Shown piece after piece: positions 15,972-23,485 of a DNA stretch of 64,000 nt (positions are counted from its first letter, which is position 1; each line of letters starts with the position of its first letter). The notes below the pieces were generated by a model. That model worked only from the letters and a program-made list of their open reading frames with translations. It was not told where the DNA came from and made no database searches. Source of the stretch: Phycisphaera sp. Lineage in GTDB: Bacteria; Planctomycetota; Phycisphaerae; Phycisphaerales; UBA1924. The translations under genes and the position numbers were made by a program. The DNA lies in contig JACKGZ010000004.1 in assembly GCA_020639255.1 (NCBI GenBank), positions 186,001-250,000 on the forward strand. The letters are read 5' to 3'.

Positions 15972-16724
15972 ATGACAAGTACAGAGAAAATGCTCGCATG
16001 CCTCGGGCTCGCGCTGCTCACATTACTGGTGGGGTGCGCCCGGGGTCCGGAACTGACACCGCCCACGGTGCTCCGCTCGCCGTACGACGCCTCTCGGGGT
16101 GACGTGCTGTTCGCGGTTGCGCCGCTGCGGAACGAGTCCGGCACAACGGTGTTCAGGCCCGAAGAGGTCTCCGACGCGATCGCCAACGCGCTCACGTCGG
16201 TGCCCGGCATCCGGTGCCTGCCGCTGAACAGGACCATCTCGGAGATGAGAGGTCTTGGGATGCGCGAGATCAGCAGTCCAAGCGACCTGGAGGCGCTCGC
16301 GGAAGCGATGAACGTCGACGGGCTGATCGTTGGGACGGTGACGGCGTACGACCCGTACAACCCGCCGACGCTCGGGATCTCCCTGGCGCTGCACGCGGGG
16401 AACCCGGTCTTCGCAGCCGGCCCTGAGCTCGACGAGATCCGCGGCGCGGTCCGCGATCCGCAGATGCCCGCGCCGTCGCGGTACGTGGATTCGCCCGTGG
16501 CCTCGATATCCGAGGTGTTCGACGGGAAGAACCACGCGATTCAGATCGAAGTGCGTCGGTACGCCCAGGGGCGGATCGATCCGACGGCCGCCCGAGGGTG
16601 GCAGACTTATTTGGCGAGCATGCCTCTGTACACGGAATTCGTGGCGCACGCCGCGGTCGGCCGGTTGCTCGATCAGGAGCGACTCAGGCTCGCCCGGGCG
16701 CGCGGCCCAGGGTCGTCCCGCTGA
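15972..16724 (+). CDS. Lipoprotein with CsgG/LpoB-like fold
   Basis: Predicted 250-aa lipoprotein with a signal segment MTSTEKMLACLGLALLTLLVGC (Cys22). The mature part begins VLFAVAPLRNESGTTVFRPEEVSDAIANALTSVPGIRCLPLNRT, the pattern of the CsgG/LpoB/GNA1162 group in which an N-terminal strand is followed by a helix and a 'bad-guy' strand; LAEAMNVDGLIVGTVTAYDPYNPPTLGISLAL continues it. It lies 97 bases downstream of the TolB-like gene. AAGGA precedes the ATG by eight bases. The exact role (outer-membrane secretion or scaffold) is unknown. Confidence 0.55.
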   Translation: MTSTEKMLACLGLALLTLLVGCARGPELTPPTVLRSPYDASRGDVLFAVAPLRNESGTTVFRPEEVSDAIANALTSVPGIRCLPLNRTISEMRGLGMREISSPSDLEALAEAMNVDGLIVGTVTAYDPYNPPTLGISLALHAGNPVFAAGPELDEIRGAVRDPQMPAPSRYVDSPVASISEVFDGKNHAIQIEVRRYAQGRIDPTAARGWQTYLASMPLYTEFVAHAAVGRLLDQERLRLARARGPGSSR

Positions 16725-16815
16725 CATCCCCGCCCGGGGGATGTGCACCGGGCAGTTGAGTTGGGAATCCTCGGGGCAATGACGCCCCGCAAGTCAGCGA
16801 GAAGGAGCTCGGTCG
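16725..16815 (+). other. Hairpins between lipoprotein gene and xerC
   Basis: CATCCCC-N5-GGGGATG begins one base after the lipoprotein stop codon and lacks a U tract. A second hairpin GGGGC/GCCCC follows at about 16773-16788, and AGGAG nine bases before the xerC ATG is a good ribosome binding site. Confidence 0.4.
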
Positions 16816-17829
16816 ATGTCTTCACTTCCGATTACAGACAGCTTCGGCAGCTACCTGGTCGATGAACGCCGGTTCAGCCCGTACACCGCCCGGTGCTACG
16901 GCGCGGACCTGCGTCAGTACATCGAGCACCTGATGGCCGAAACGGGCATCGACCCGAACCCCGCGGCCGAGGCCGACGAGATGCGTCGACGCCAGACACC
17001 CGGTGTGGCCGGGAGCGTCGGACCCCAGACGCTCACGGGCGTCATCTGCAACGCGGACGCAGAGCTGATCCGTGGCTTCCTTGAGCACCTCGCCGAGAAG
17101 GAATACTCCCCCGCCACCATGGCACGGAAGATTGCTACGCTGCGCAGCTTCTACAAGTGGGCGCTTCGTTCGGGCTACACCTCGACGAACCCGATGACGC
17201 TCATCCGCACACCCAGGCAGTCCAAGCGTCTGCCCAAAGCGATCACGATCGAACAGATCGAGCGTCTGCTCTCGGCGCCGAGCGACAGCGATGTGCTGGG
17301 CCGCCGCGACCGCGCGATGCTCGAGACGCTCTACTCGACCGGTATCCGGGTGAGCGAGCTGGTCTCGCTCGAGGTCGGCGATCTTGATCTTGCGGGCGGC
17401 TCGATGAAAGTCCGCGGCAAAGGTAAGAAGGAACGCCTCGTACCGCTGGGCGCTCACGCCGTCGGCGCGATCCAGGCCTACGTCGAGTTGGCCGAGAAGG
17501 ATCCGCACTTCCAGGCGACTTGGAACGATCCGAATGCCAGGAGCAAGCCGTTGTTCCTGAACAAACACGCGCAGCGGCTGTCGAGCCGATCGGTTCGACG
17601 GAAGCTGGACAAGTACCTTCGCGAGGTGGGCCTCGATCCGTCGATCAGCCCGCACACACTGCGTCACAGCTTCGCGACGCACCTACTCGACAACGGCGCG
17701 GATCTCCGCAGCGTGCAGGAACTCCTGGGCCACCAGTCGCTCAGCACCACGCAGGTGTACACGCACCTGTCGACGCAGCGGCTCCGCGCGGCCTACGACG
17801 ACGCGCACCCGCGTGCCGAGGCCGGCTGA
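16816..17829 (+). CDS. xerC: Tyrosine recombinase XerC
   Basis: Site-specific recombinase that resolves chromosome dimers at dif with XerD. The 337-aa protein has an N-terminal SAM-like core-binding domain (about 5-120, with an extra loop of some 35 residues around 45-80) and a catalytic domain with R178 (STGIRVSELVSLEVGDLD), K203 region, H280 and R283 (HTLRHSFATHLLDNGADL), H306 (ELLGHQSLSTTQVYTHL) and nucleophile Y315. Typical XerC/D are about 300 aa. No mobile element borders it, so a housekeeping role is likely. Its stop abuts the convergent gene at 17830. Confidence 0.9.
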   Translation: MSSLPITDSFGSYLVDERRFSPYTARCYGADLRQYIEHLMAETGIDPNPAAEADEMRRRQTPGVAGSVGPQTLTGVICNADAELIRGFLEHLAEKEYSPATMARKIATLRSFYKWALRSGYTSTNPMTLIRTPRQSKRLPKAITIEQIERLLSAPSDSDVLGRRDRAMLETLYSTGIRVSELVSLEVGDLDLAGGSMKVRGKGKKERLVPLGAHAVGAIQAYVELAEKDPHFQATWNDPNARSKPLFLNKHAQRLSSRSVRRKLDKYLREVGLDPSISPHTLRHSFATHLLDNGADLRSVQELLGHQSLSTTQVYTHLSTQRLRAAYDDAHPRAEAG

Positions 17830-19059
17830 TCAACCGTCTGACTCGGTCGGCGGCTGCGCCGTGTCCTCGGGCTCGGCCCGCTGTCTGACGAACGAACGCA
17901 TCGCACTCATCACCGCCGAGACCCCGGTCTCGGCGTTTTCTATGGGTACGACGGCCCCAACGGTGCGCGTCGGGTCAATGAGCACGGCTGTGAGCGGCGC
18001 AGGAATCGTGAGGCGATCGACCGTCTTGCGGGGCTCGGTGCTGACGAGCAGCGGCACGCCCTTGGGTGAACGCTCGGCGAGCGTTCGCATCTGCTCGGGC
18101 AGCACCTCGAGCTCACCCGAAACGGCGACGACGATCGACCGGTGCCCGAACCAGTAGCGGCCGATGTCTTCGTCATCTCGCCGTGCGACTTCCTCGGCCG
18201 CAGCGTGCCAGAGCTCGGAAGCGACCTTGCCCGCAAGCTCAAAGACCGAGTCGTCGGCGTCGGAGCGGCACATCAGGAGCACGACCCACGGGCCCGACTG
18301 CCTGATTAGCTCGTCACCCTGGATCTCGCTCAGCTTCCAGCCCTGGTATGCGGGTGACATCAGGTGGAGATCGTCGAGCTGGATGCCGGGCTCGATGGGC
18401 TCGCGGGGCGGGGTGAGCTGCGCGAGGCGCGTAACGATCCAGCGCCCGGCTGTTGGGATCGTCCACGCCGAAACCTCGCCCGGGTCCGTGGACTCGTACG
18501 TTGCGTGAAACTCACCATCGCCGAGCGGCGCGTCGAGCGCCGATGCGCGGCAGCTCTCGGCATCGATTCTCAACTCGACTCGGCCCGCCTGGGATTGAAG
18601 GGTCAGGAGCGACAAATCCGCATCAAAGGCGATCGCTTCAATGACACCGAGGGCCGGGTCGGCGCACTTGCCCTCGTCGTCGAAACGCCAGAGCTGGGGC
18701 ATGGGCATCGCCGGTACATGGGGCGAGATCGCGCCCAGAAAGGAATCGCCCGCGTCGGTTACGCGAAAGACAACCGCTTTGTTCGGCTGGTCGGTGCGCT
18801 CTGCTGTCAGGGTGCGCTCCGCGAAATGCAGTCGCAAACCGGGCAGACTCAGTGCCGTGTGTCTCACGCCCGCGAACGATCCCTGACGAATGAGCGTGTC
18901 GAACGTCGTTGTCTCGCCGGTGTCGCTCGTGAAAGAGATGTGTGCCCTCTCGGCAAACGGTGGGCCGTCGTACGCCTCCGAGAACCGCTGCGCGGCTTCG
19001 ATCGCTGAGGGCTCGGGCTGCGCCACGAGCGTGCACAGGATGAGTGCGCTCAGGAGCAC
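17830..19059 (-). CDS. Secreted protein, LolA-like N-terminal part with thioredoxin-like C-terminal part
   Basis: Predicted 409-aa exported protein; GTG start then LLSALILCTLVAQP is a short signal peptide. Residues 20-230 resemble the half-barrel of LolA/DUF2092-type proteins (GETTTFDTLIRQGSFAGVRHTAL, ADPALGVIEAIAFDAD). Residues 235-390 begin with a linker (MSPAYQGWKLSEIQG) and WVVLLMCRSD, reminiscent of TlpA/thioredoxin folds but without a CxxC pair. The GTG overlaps the end of folK by ten bases, so the two are co-transcribed. Family assignment is tentative and function unknown. Confidence 0.5.
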   Translation of the reverse strand: MLLSALILCTLVAQPEPSAIEAAQRFSEAYDGPPFAERAHISFTSDTGETTTFDTLIRQGSFAGVRHTALSLPGLRLHFAERTLTAERTDQPNKAVVFRVTDAGDSFLGAISPHVPAMPMPQLWRFDDEGKCADPALGVIEAIAFDADLSLLTLQSQAGRVELRIDAESCRASALDAPLGDGEFHATYESTDPGEVSAWTIPTAGRWIVTRLAQLTPPREPIEPGIQLDDLHLMSPAYQGWKLSEIQGDELIRQSGPWVVLLMCRSDADDSVFELAGKVASELWHAAAEEVARRDDEDIGRYWFGHRSIVVAVSGELEVLPEQMRTLAERSPKGVPLLVSTEPRKTVDRLTIPAPLTAVLIDPTRTVGAVVPIENAETGVSAVMSAMRSFVRQRAEPEDTAQPPTESDG

Positions 19060-19538
19060 GCCGGATTCTCCTCGCCCTTCATTTCTGCCAGCAGTTCGCG
19101 TACGGAGCGATCGATGCCCGGCACGATGAGGTTGGGCGAGATCTCATAGAGCGGCTCGAGCACGAATCTCCGCTCGGCGATCCGTGGGTGCGGGACGCGG
19201 AGGCCCGGCTCGTCGATCTGCGCGTCGCCGAAGATCAGGAGATCGAGATCGACAGTGCGCGGCCCCCATCGCTCGGCGCTGCTGCGATCGCGCCCGAGGG
19301 ATGCTTCGATCCGGAGGAGCTCGCTGAGCAGCTCCCGCGCCGTCAGATCGGTTTCAATCCGGATGACGCCGTTGAGGTACTTGCCTTGCTCGATCGGGCC
19401 GACAGGGTCCGTCTCGATGAGTGATGACCGAGCGATCACAAGGATGGACCGGAGCGCATCGATCGCCCGCACGGCATTGTCGAGCGTCTGTCGGCGGTCG
19501 CCGAGGTTGGACCCCAGTGCGATATAGGCCTCGGTCAT
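19050..19538 (-). CDS. folK: 2-amino-4-hydroxy-6-hydroxymethyldihydropteridine pyrophosphokinase (HPPK)
   Basis: Transfers pyrophosphate from ATP to 6-hydroxymethyl-7,8-dihydropterin in folate synthesis. The 162-aa length fits. Motifs: IALGSNLGDRRQTL at the N-terminus, the RWGPRTVDLDLLIFGD signature with catalytic Asp residues, and VPHPRIAERRFVLEPL. The start at 19538 is the ATG beginning MTEAYIALGSNLG; the open frame upstream crosses the sigma-factor terminator and is not coding. folP and folB are not adjacent. Confidence 0.94.
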   Translation of the reverse strand: MTEAYIALGSNLGDRRQTLDNAVRAIDALRSILVIARSSLIETDPVGPIEQGKYLNGVIRIETDLTARELLSELLRIEASLGRDRSSAERWGPRTVDLDLLIFGDAQIDEPGLRVPHPRIAERRFVLEPLYEISPNLIVPGIDRSVRELLAEMKGEENPACS

Positions 19539-19564
19539 CGCTACAGGGTGCGCCGGGAACGGGT

Positions 19565-19598
19565 AAAAAACAAGCCCGACCCATGATCGGGCCGGGCT
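19565..19598 (-). terminator. Rho-independent terminator after the sigma-factor gene
   Basis: Stem AGCCCG-G-CCC / GGG-T-CGGGCT (about 10 bp with one wobble), six-base loop, followed on the minus strand by TTGTTTTTT. It lies 25 bases after the stop at 19624 and marks the end of the flagellar gene run. Confidence 0.88.
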
Positions 19599-19623
19599 CG
19601 CGGAGAATACATGGAATCGCGGC

Positions 19624-20472
19624 TCAGCCGGTGGGCTCAAGCTCGCGGACGCGGTGCTGCACCTGGGCCTTCACGCGGGCGAGGATGGAGCTGTGCATCT
19701 GGCTGACGCGGCTCTCGGAGAGATCGAGCGTGGCGCCGATCTCCTTCATCGTCATGCCCTCGAAGTAGTAGAGGATGACGATCAGGCGTTCGGCCCGGGA
19801 CAGCCCCTTGGTGATGAGGTTCTGCAGATCCTTGCGTTCGAGGTTGCGGACGGGGCTGGCCTGCTGGTCGTCGCGGATGACGTCGATCTCGCGGACGTCG
19901 CGGTCGCCGTCGCTCGGGTAGGCCTTGCGGGTGAGGCTGAAGGTACCGACCGCGGAAGAGTCGCGTTGGATCTTCTCGTACTCCTCGCTGTCGACGCCGA
20001 GGTGCTCTGCGATCTGATCGTGGGTCGCGGGGCTGCCCTGCTCCATCTCGATGCGCTGACGCGCCTGCTCGACCTTGGACGAGCGGTGGCGGACGAGCCT
20101 GGGCACCCAGTCCATGAGGCGGAGTTCGTCGAGGATCGCGCCGCGGATACGCGGGGCGCAGTACGTCTCGAACTTGACCTGACGCTCGAGGTCGAACGCG
20201 TTGATCGCGTCGGCGAGGCCGAACACGCCGGCCTGCACGAGGTCATCGATGTTGACTTCATCGGGGAGACGCGCGTGCACACGCTCGGCGTGGTATCGCA
20301 CGAGCGAGTAGTACTTCTCCATGAAGAAATTTCGGATGTTCTGATCGCGCGACTTGCTGTAGTCGGCCCAGAGTTCATCGACGGGGCGTTCGCTCAGCGG
20401 CAGATCTGCCTTGGAACGCTTGGAGGGGGAGACGCGGCGTTTGGTCGGCGCGGCCTTCTTCTCCGTGGGCAT
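19624..20472 (-). CDS. fliA: RNA polymerase sigma factor of the FliA/WhiG (sigma-28) family
   Basis: Alternative sigma factor expected to drive late flagellar and motility promoters. The 282-aa protein has a basic 30-residue N-terminal extension, region 2 (FFMEKYYSLVRYHAERVHARLPDEVNIDDLVQAGVFGLADAINAF, then ETYCAPRIRGAILDELR), region 3, and region 4 with LSRAERLIVILYYFEGMTMKEIGATLDLSESRVSQMHSSIL. The ILDELRxxDWVPR motif is typical of FliA. ATG at 20472 has AAGGAG seven bases upstream. It is the last gene of the flagellar cluster and is followed by a strong terminator. No anti-sigma FlgM gene is adjacent. Confidence 0.93.
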   Translation of the reverse strand: MPTEKKAAPTKRRVSPSKRSKADLPLSERPVDELWADYSKSRDQNIRNFFMEKYYSLVRYHAERVHARLPDEVNIDDLVQAGVFGLADAINAFDLERQVKFETYCAPRIRGAILDELRLMDWVPRLVRHRSSKVEQARQRIEMEQGSPATHDQIAEHLGVDSEEYEKIQRDSSAVGTFSLTRKAYPSDGDRDVREIDVIRDDQQASPVRNLERKDLQNLITKGLSRAERLIVILYYFEGMTMKEIGATLDLSESRVSQMHSSILARVKAQVQHRVRELEPTG

Positions 20473-20635
20473 GGTCGGCTCCTTGACCTTCTCATCACGC
20501 GGCAAAGAGCCGCCGATTCCCGCGAGCGCTGGCGCGATCTCTCGTGCGCCCTGATGCTCTCACGACGTTGTCCATCCATGGACCGCGTCAGTATACGGAC
20601 CAAGCGCGCGCTCCGCCAGCGCTCTTGTCATGAAA

Positions 20636-20920
20636 TCATGCAGCCAGTCTCGGTGACTGGTCGCTTGTGTGTTGCTGACTCGTGGATTGCCCTGAGTTTG
20701 GTTTCTCGAGCGATTGCTTGTGTTCCTCGACGACCCGCTCAATGACGAGCCCGAGCACGACCCCGACGATATGGCAGACCACCATCGCCAGGAGCGCGAT
20801 CACGATCACCCGGCTTGTTTCATTCCCGGCTTGCAGCCCGGACAGGAGCGCAACGACGAACCCGGCGAGGCCCATGACACCCGCGGACAGCCTGCGGATC
20901 TTGCCGTAGCTTTCGGACAT
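20636..20920 (-). CDS. Small two-helix inner-membrane protein
   Basis: Unrecognised 94-aa protein. Two hydrophobic helices (about residues 15-32 and 37-60; LSAGVMGLAGFVVALLSGL and VIVIALLAMVVCHIVGVVLGLVI) are followed by a charged, Gln/Ser-rich tail of 30 residues that should face the cytoplasm. ATG at 20920 (MSESYGKIRR) is preferred; an in-frame start at 20956 would add 12 residues. It sits between flhG and the flagellar sigma factor on the same strand, so a motility-linked role is possible. Confidence 0.6.
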   Translation of the reverse strand: MSESYGKIRRLSAGVMGLAGFVVALLSGLQAGNETSRVIVIALLAMVVCHIVGVVLGLVIERVVEEHKQSLEKPNSGQSTSQQHTSDQSPRLAA

Positions 20921-21035
20921 GCTCGCGCTCAAGCCGATCGTCTCCCGTATCGTCATCGCCCAACTCGCGAGACGACTTCAGTGCCCCCAAGAAAAAACTG
21001 CACCGCACCGCCTGTGCCAGGCGGCGCAACCCGCA

Positions 21036-21995
21036 CTATCGGCCCGATGTGAGCCCGAGACCGCTTCCGGCAACCCGATTGATCGCGGGAGCGCAAGAAT
21101 CCGTACGAACATCTTTCTTACAAGCGTGCCGCTCAAGCTCGGCGAGAAGCAGACTGGCCGCCTTCCGAGCCGACTTTCCGGCCGGCGATCGTTGCTTTCC
21201 ACCCTGTGCGACGCACTGTCCACGCACACCTCGGACGACGGCGCGGTCGGAGGGGATGCGGCCAAAGAGCGCGAGCTCCAGCCCGAGAAACTTGCGCGCG
21301 ACGGCCGCGATTCGTCGATGCACCCGCTCCGCCTCGGCCCGTGATTCGGTCTGGTTCACGAGCAGCCCCACACGCTCACCCGCTTCAGGCCCCTGGGCTC
21401 TGACAAGCGATTTGATCAATGCGTACGCGTCGGCGATCGAGGTCGGCTCGGGCGTCAGGACAACAACCGCGAGATCCGCAGCGGCGACGACATCGAGCAC
21501 ACTCGAACTCACGCCCGCGGAGCAGTCCATGAGCGCGACGTCGGCGACGCCGTGGAGCTGCGAGAGACTGTGGATAAGTCGTTGGCGGTCGGCGCTCGAC
21601 GGCGGGCGTCCCATGCCGACCGGGCCCGGGACCAATCGGAATCCGGCACCGGAATCGATCGCGATGTCGGCGAGGGAGTGTCCGCGCGCAAAGCCCTTGA
21701 TCATGCACTCGTCGAGGCGGCGCAGGGGCGCCAGGCCCAGCATGATGTCCGCGTTGGCAGCTCCGAAGTCGACGTCGATGAGCATGGTCTTGCGACCAAG
21801 CCCAGCCATCGCCGAGGCGATGGAGATGGAGGTGAATGTCTTGCCCACCCCGCCCTTGCCCGAGGCGAGCGCGATGAGACGCGGCCTGGGTTGCTGCTGG
21901 CGCGGCGGGGCGTCGCTCTCAGCCGCGAGCATCGCGCGCAGACGCGAAGCCTGGTCATCGAGACCGTTTCGAGAACTGATCGGCAGCACACTCAT
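21036..21995 (-). CDS. flhG: FlhG (YlxH/FleN) MinD-type ATPase controlling flagellar number
   Basis: ParA/MinD-family ATPase that restrains flagellar assembly and activates the FlhF GTPase. In this 319-aa protein the FlhF-activating motif DQASRLR is at residues 14-20. The deviant Walker A is SGKGGVGKT (45-53), followed by LIDVDFGAANADIMLGL and LMDCSAGVSSSVLDVV (Walker B region). Its ATG overlaps the flhF stop codon (ATGA), indicating translational coupling. The ~35-residue C-terminal extension (KKDVRTDSCAPAINRVAG) is not family-like. Confidence 0.93.
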   Translation of the reverse strand: MSVLPISSRNGLDDQASRLRAMLAAESDAPPRQQQPRPRLIALASGKGGVGKTFTSISIASAMAGLGRKTMLIDVDFGAANADIMLGLAPLRRLDECMIKGFARGHSLADIAIDSGAGFRLVPGPVGMGRPPSSADRQRLIHSLSQLHGVADVALMDCSAGVSSSVLDVVAAADLAVVVLTPEPTSIADAYALIKSLVRAQGPEAGERVGLLVNQTESRAEAERVHRRIAAVARKFLGLELALFGRIPSDRAVVRGVRGQCVAQGGKQRSPAGKSARKAASLLLAELERHACKKDVRTDSCAPAINRVAGSGLGLTSGR

Positions 21996-23350
21996 GCCTG
22001 AGGCCCGCACAGAATGAGGCGTGAGATCCGGTCGGGCTTGCCCGCCTCGATGTGATCGGGCACTTCCTGGCCCGTGGTGACGTAGCTCAGCTTGATCTCC
22101 GCATTGCGCGTGATGCTCAGGAGCACACCGAAGTTCACGGCTTCGTCGAGTTTCGTCAGGATCAGACGATTCGGGCCGAGCCGGGCAAACCGCTCGGCGG
22201 CGCGGAGCATGACCGACTCGGCGGAGGTCGTCGAGAGGACCAGGTGCGTCTCGTGCGGGTCGGCCTCGTCGAGGTACGCGCGGAGGTCGTCGAGACGCTC
22301 GCCGTCGTGCTGGCTGCGGCCGGCGGTGTCGATCAGGATGACGTCGCAATGCTCGAGCGATTCGAGGGCGCCCCGCATCTCGCCCGGCGAGGCGACGACC
22401 TTGAGCGGGAGCCCGATGATGTCGGCGTATGTACGCAGCTGCTCGACGGCGGCGATGCGGTACGTATCAGTTGTGACGAGCCCGACCGAACGCCCGTGAC
22501 GCAGCTTGGCGACCGCGGCGAGCTTGGCGAGGGTCGTGGTCTTGCCCACGCCCGTCGGGCCGATGAGCGCGATCGTGAGCGGGCGACCGTCGGCGGGGCG
22601 GCGCGGGAGCGGGCTGTCACCCGCGGTGGGCACGAGCTTGGCGATCTGGCGGAGCATCGTCTCGCGGACGATCTCCTCGTCGGCTAGTTCGGCGGCCGAG
22701 AGCTCGTCGCGGACGCGGCCGACGATCTCGTCGGCGATCTCGGAGGCGACCGACTGCTCGGTCAGCGCGAGATAGTGCTCGAAGAGCGCATCGGGCATCG
22801 AGCCCTGTCGCGAAGACGCCGACTGGCTTGAGGTGGCAAGCACCCGCCCGAGCATCCGCTTGATCGAGAGGAGTTCGTCCTCGATCCCCGGGCCAACCGG
22901 CGCGGCGACGACCTTGTCCTGACGCGAGTCGGCGACCGACATCACGCGGGGCGGCTCGAACGCGGGCTCGCGGACGAGCTTGGGCCTCGGCCCCTCGGGC
23001 TTGAACGGCTCGGCCTTGGCGGGCGGTTCGGCGAGCGCTGTCCCCCCACCACTCGATCCCGCGCCGGCGTAGGCCCTCGCCGCGACGGCGCCAGAGAGCT
23101 GCCTTGCTGCAGGGGTTGCCGTGGTTGGACGCTCGGGGGCGGCTCGGAGCGCCTTGCGTTCGGGGCGTTTGGCGAGTTCGGGCTGGTCGTTGGTCGCGGT
23201 GATCTCGAACATGTTCCGTGAGCCGAGGCCCAGGATGCCGGGGGACTTGTACGAGCGGGTGTGCAGAATGACCGCGTCGGCACCCAGGTCTTTCTTGACC
23301 TCGGCGAGGGCGTCCGTCATCGAGCGTGCGCGGTAGACCTTGAGTGGCAT
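21992..23350 (-). CDS. flhF: FlhF, SRP-type GTPase for flagellar placement
   Basis: Third SRP GTPase, which localises the first basal-body components at the cell membrane. The 452-aa protein has the usual basic N-terminus (PLKVYRARSMTDALAEVKKDLGADAVILHTR), a long Pro/Ala-rich B-linker (about 60-150), a helical N domain and the G domain with GPTGVGKTTTLAKLAA (263-278), TTDTYRIAAVEQLRTYADIIG and LIDTAGRSQHD. It precedes flhG with a 4-base overlap. Its start is preceded by a 5' element nearly identical to that before fliO. Confidence 0.96.
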   Translation of the reverse strand: MPLKVYRARSMTDALAEVKKDLGADAVILHTRSYKSPGILGLGSRNMFEITATNDQPELAKRPERKALRAAPERPTTATPAARQLSGAVAARAYAGAGSSGGGTALAEPPAKAEPFKPEGPRPKLVREPAFEPPRVMSVADSRQDKVVAAPVGPGIEDELLSIKRMLGRVLATSSQSASSRQGSMPDALFEHYLALTEQSVASEIADEIVGRVRDELSAAELADEEIVRETMLRQIAKLVPTAGDSPLPRRPADGRPLTIALIGPTGVGKTTTLAKLAAVAKLRHGRSVGLVTTDTYRIAAVEQLRTYADIIGLPLKVVASPGEMRGALESLEHCDVILIDTAGRSQHDGERLDDLRAYLDEADPHETHLVLSTTSAESVMLRAAERFARLGPNRLILTKLDEAVNFGVLLSITRNAEIKLSYVTTGQEVPDHIEAGKPDRISRLILCGPQA

Positions 23351-23430
23351 CGTCGCCTTCCCTGGCTTGCGGGTGTGGCTTCATCCATGAAGCCGCCGCG
23401 GTGATCCGAAACTCATCGCCCGGCGGAGCC
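23351..23430 (-). promoter_or_regulatory. flhF leader with hairpins
   Basis: The flhA-flhF gap (23351-23485) contains GGCTTCAT-CC-ATGAAGCC (23377-23394), a perfect 8-bp stem 27 bases upstream of the flhF start, and a second palindrome CCGGCGG/CCGCCGG near 23422-23437. AAGGCG lies just before the ATG. Unlike the tightly overlapped neighbours, flhF has room for its own control. Confidence 0.4.
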
Positions 23431-23485
23431 GCCGGTGAACGGGAGCATAGCAGCCTTTCTCTGCGTGTGCATCAATCTGAACACC

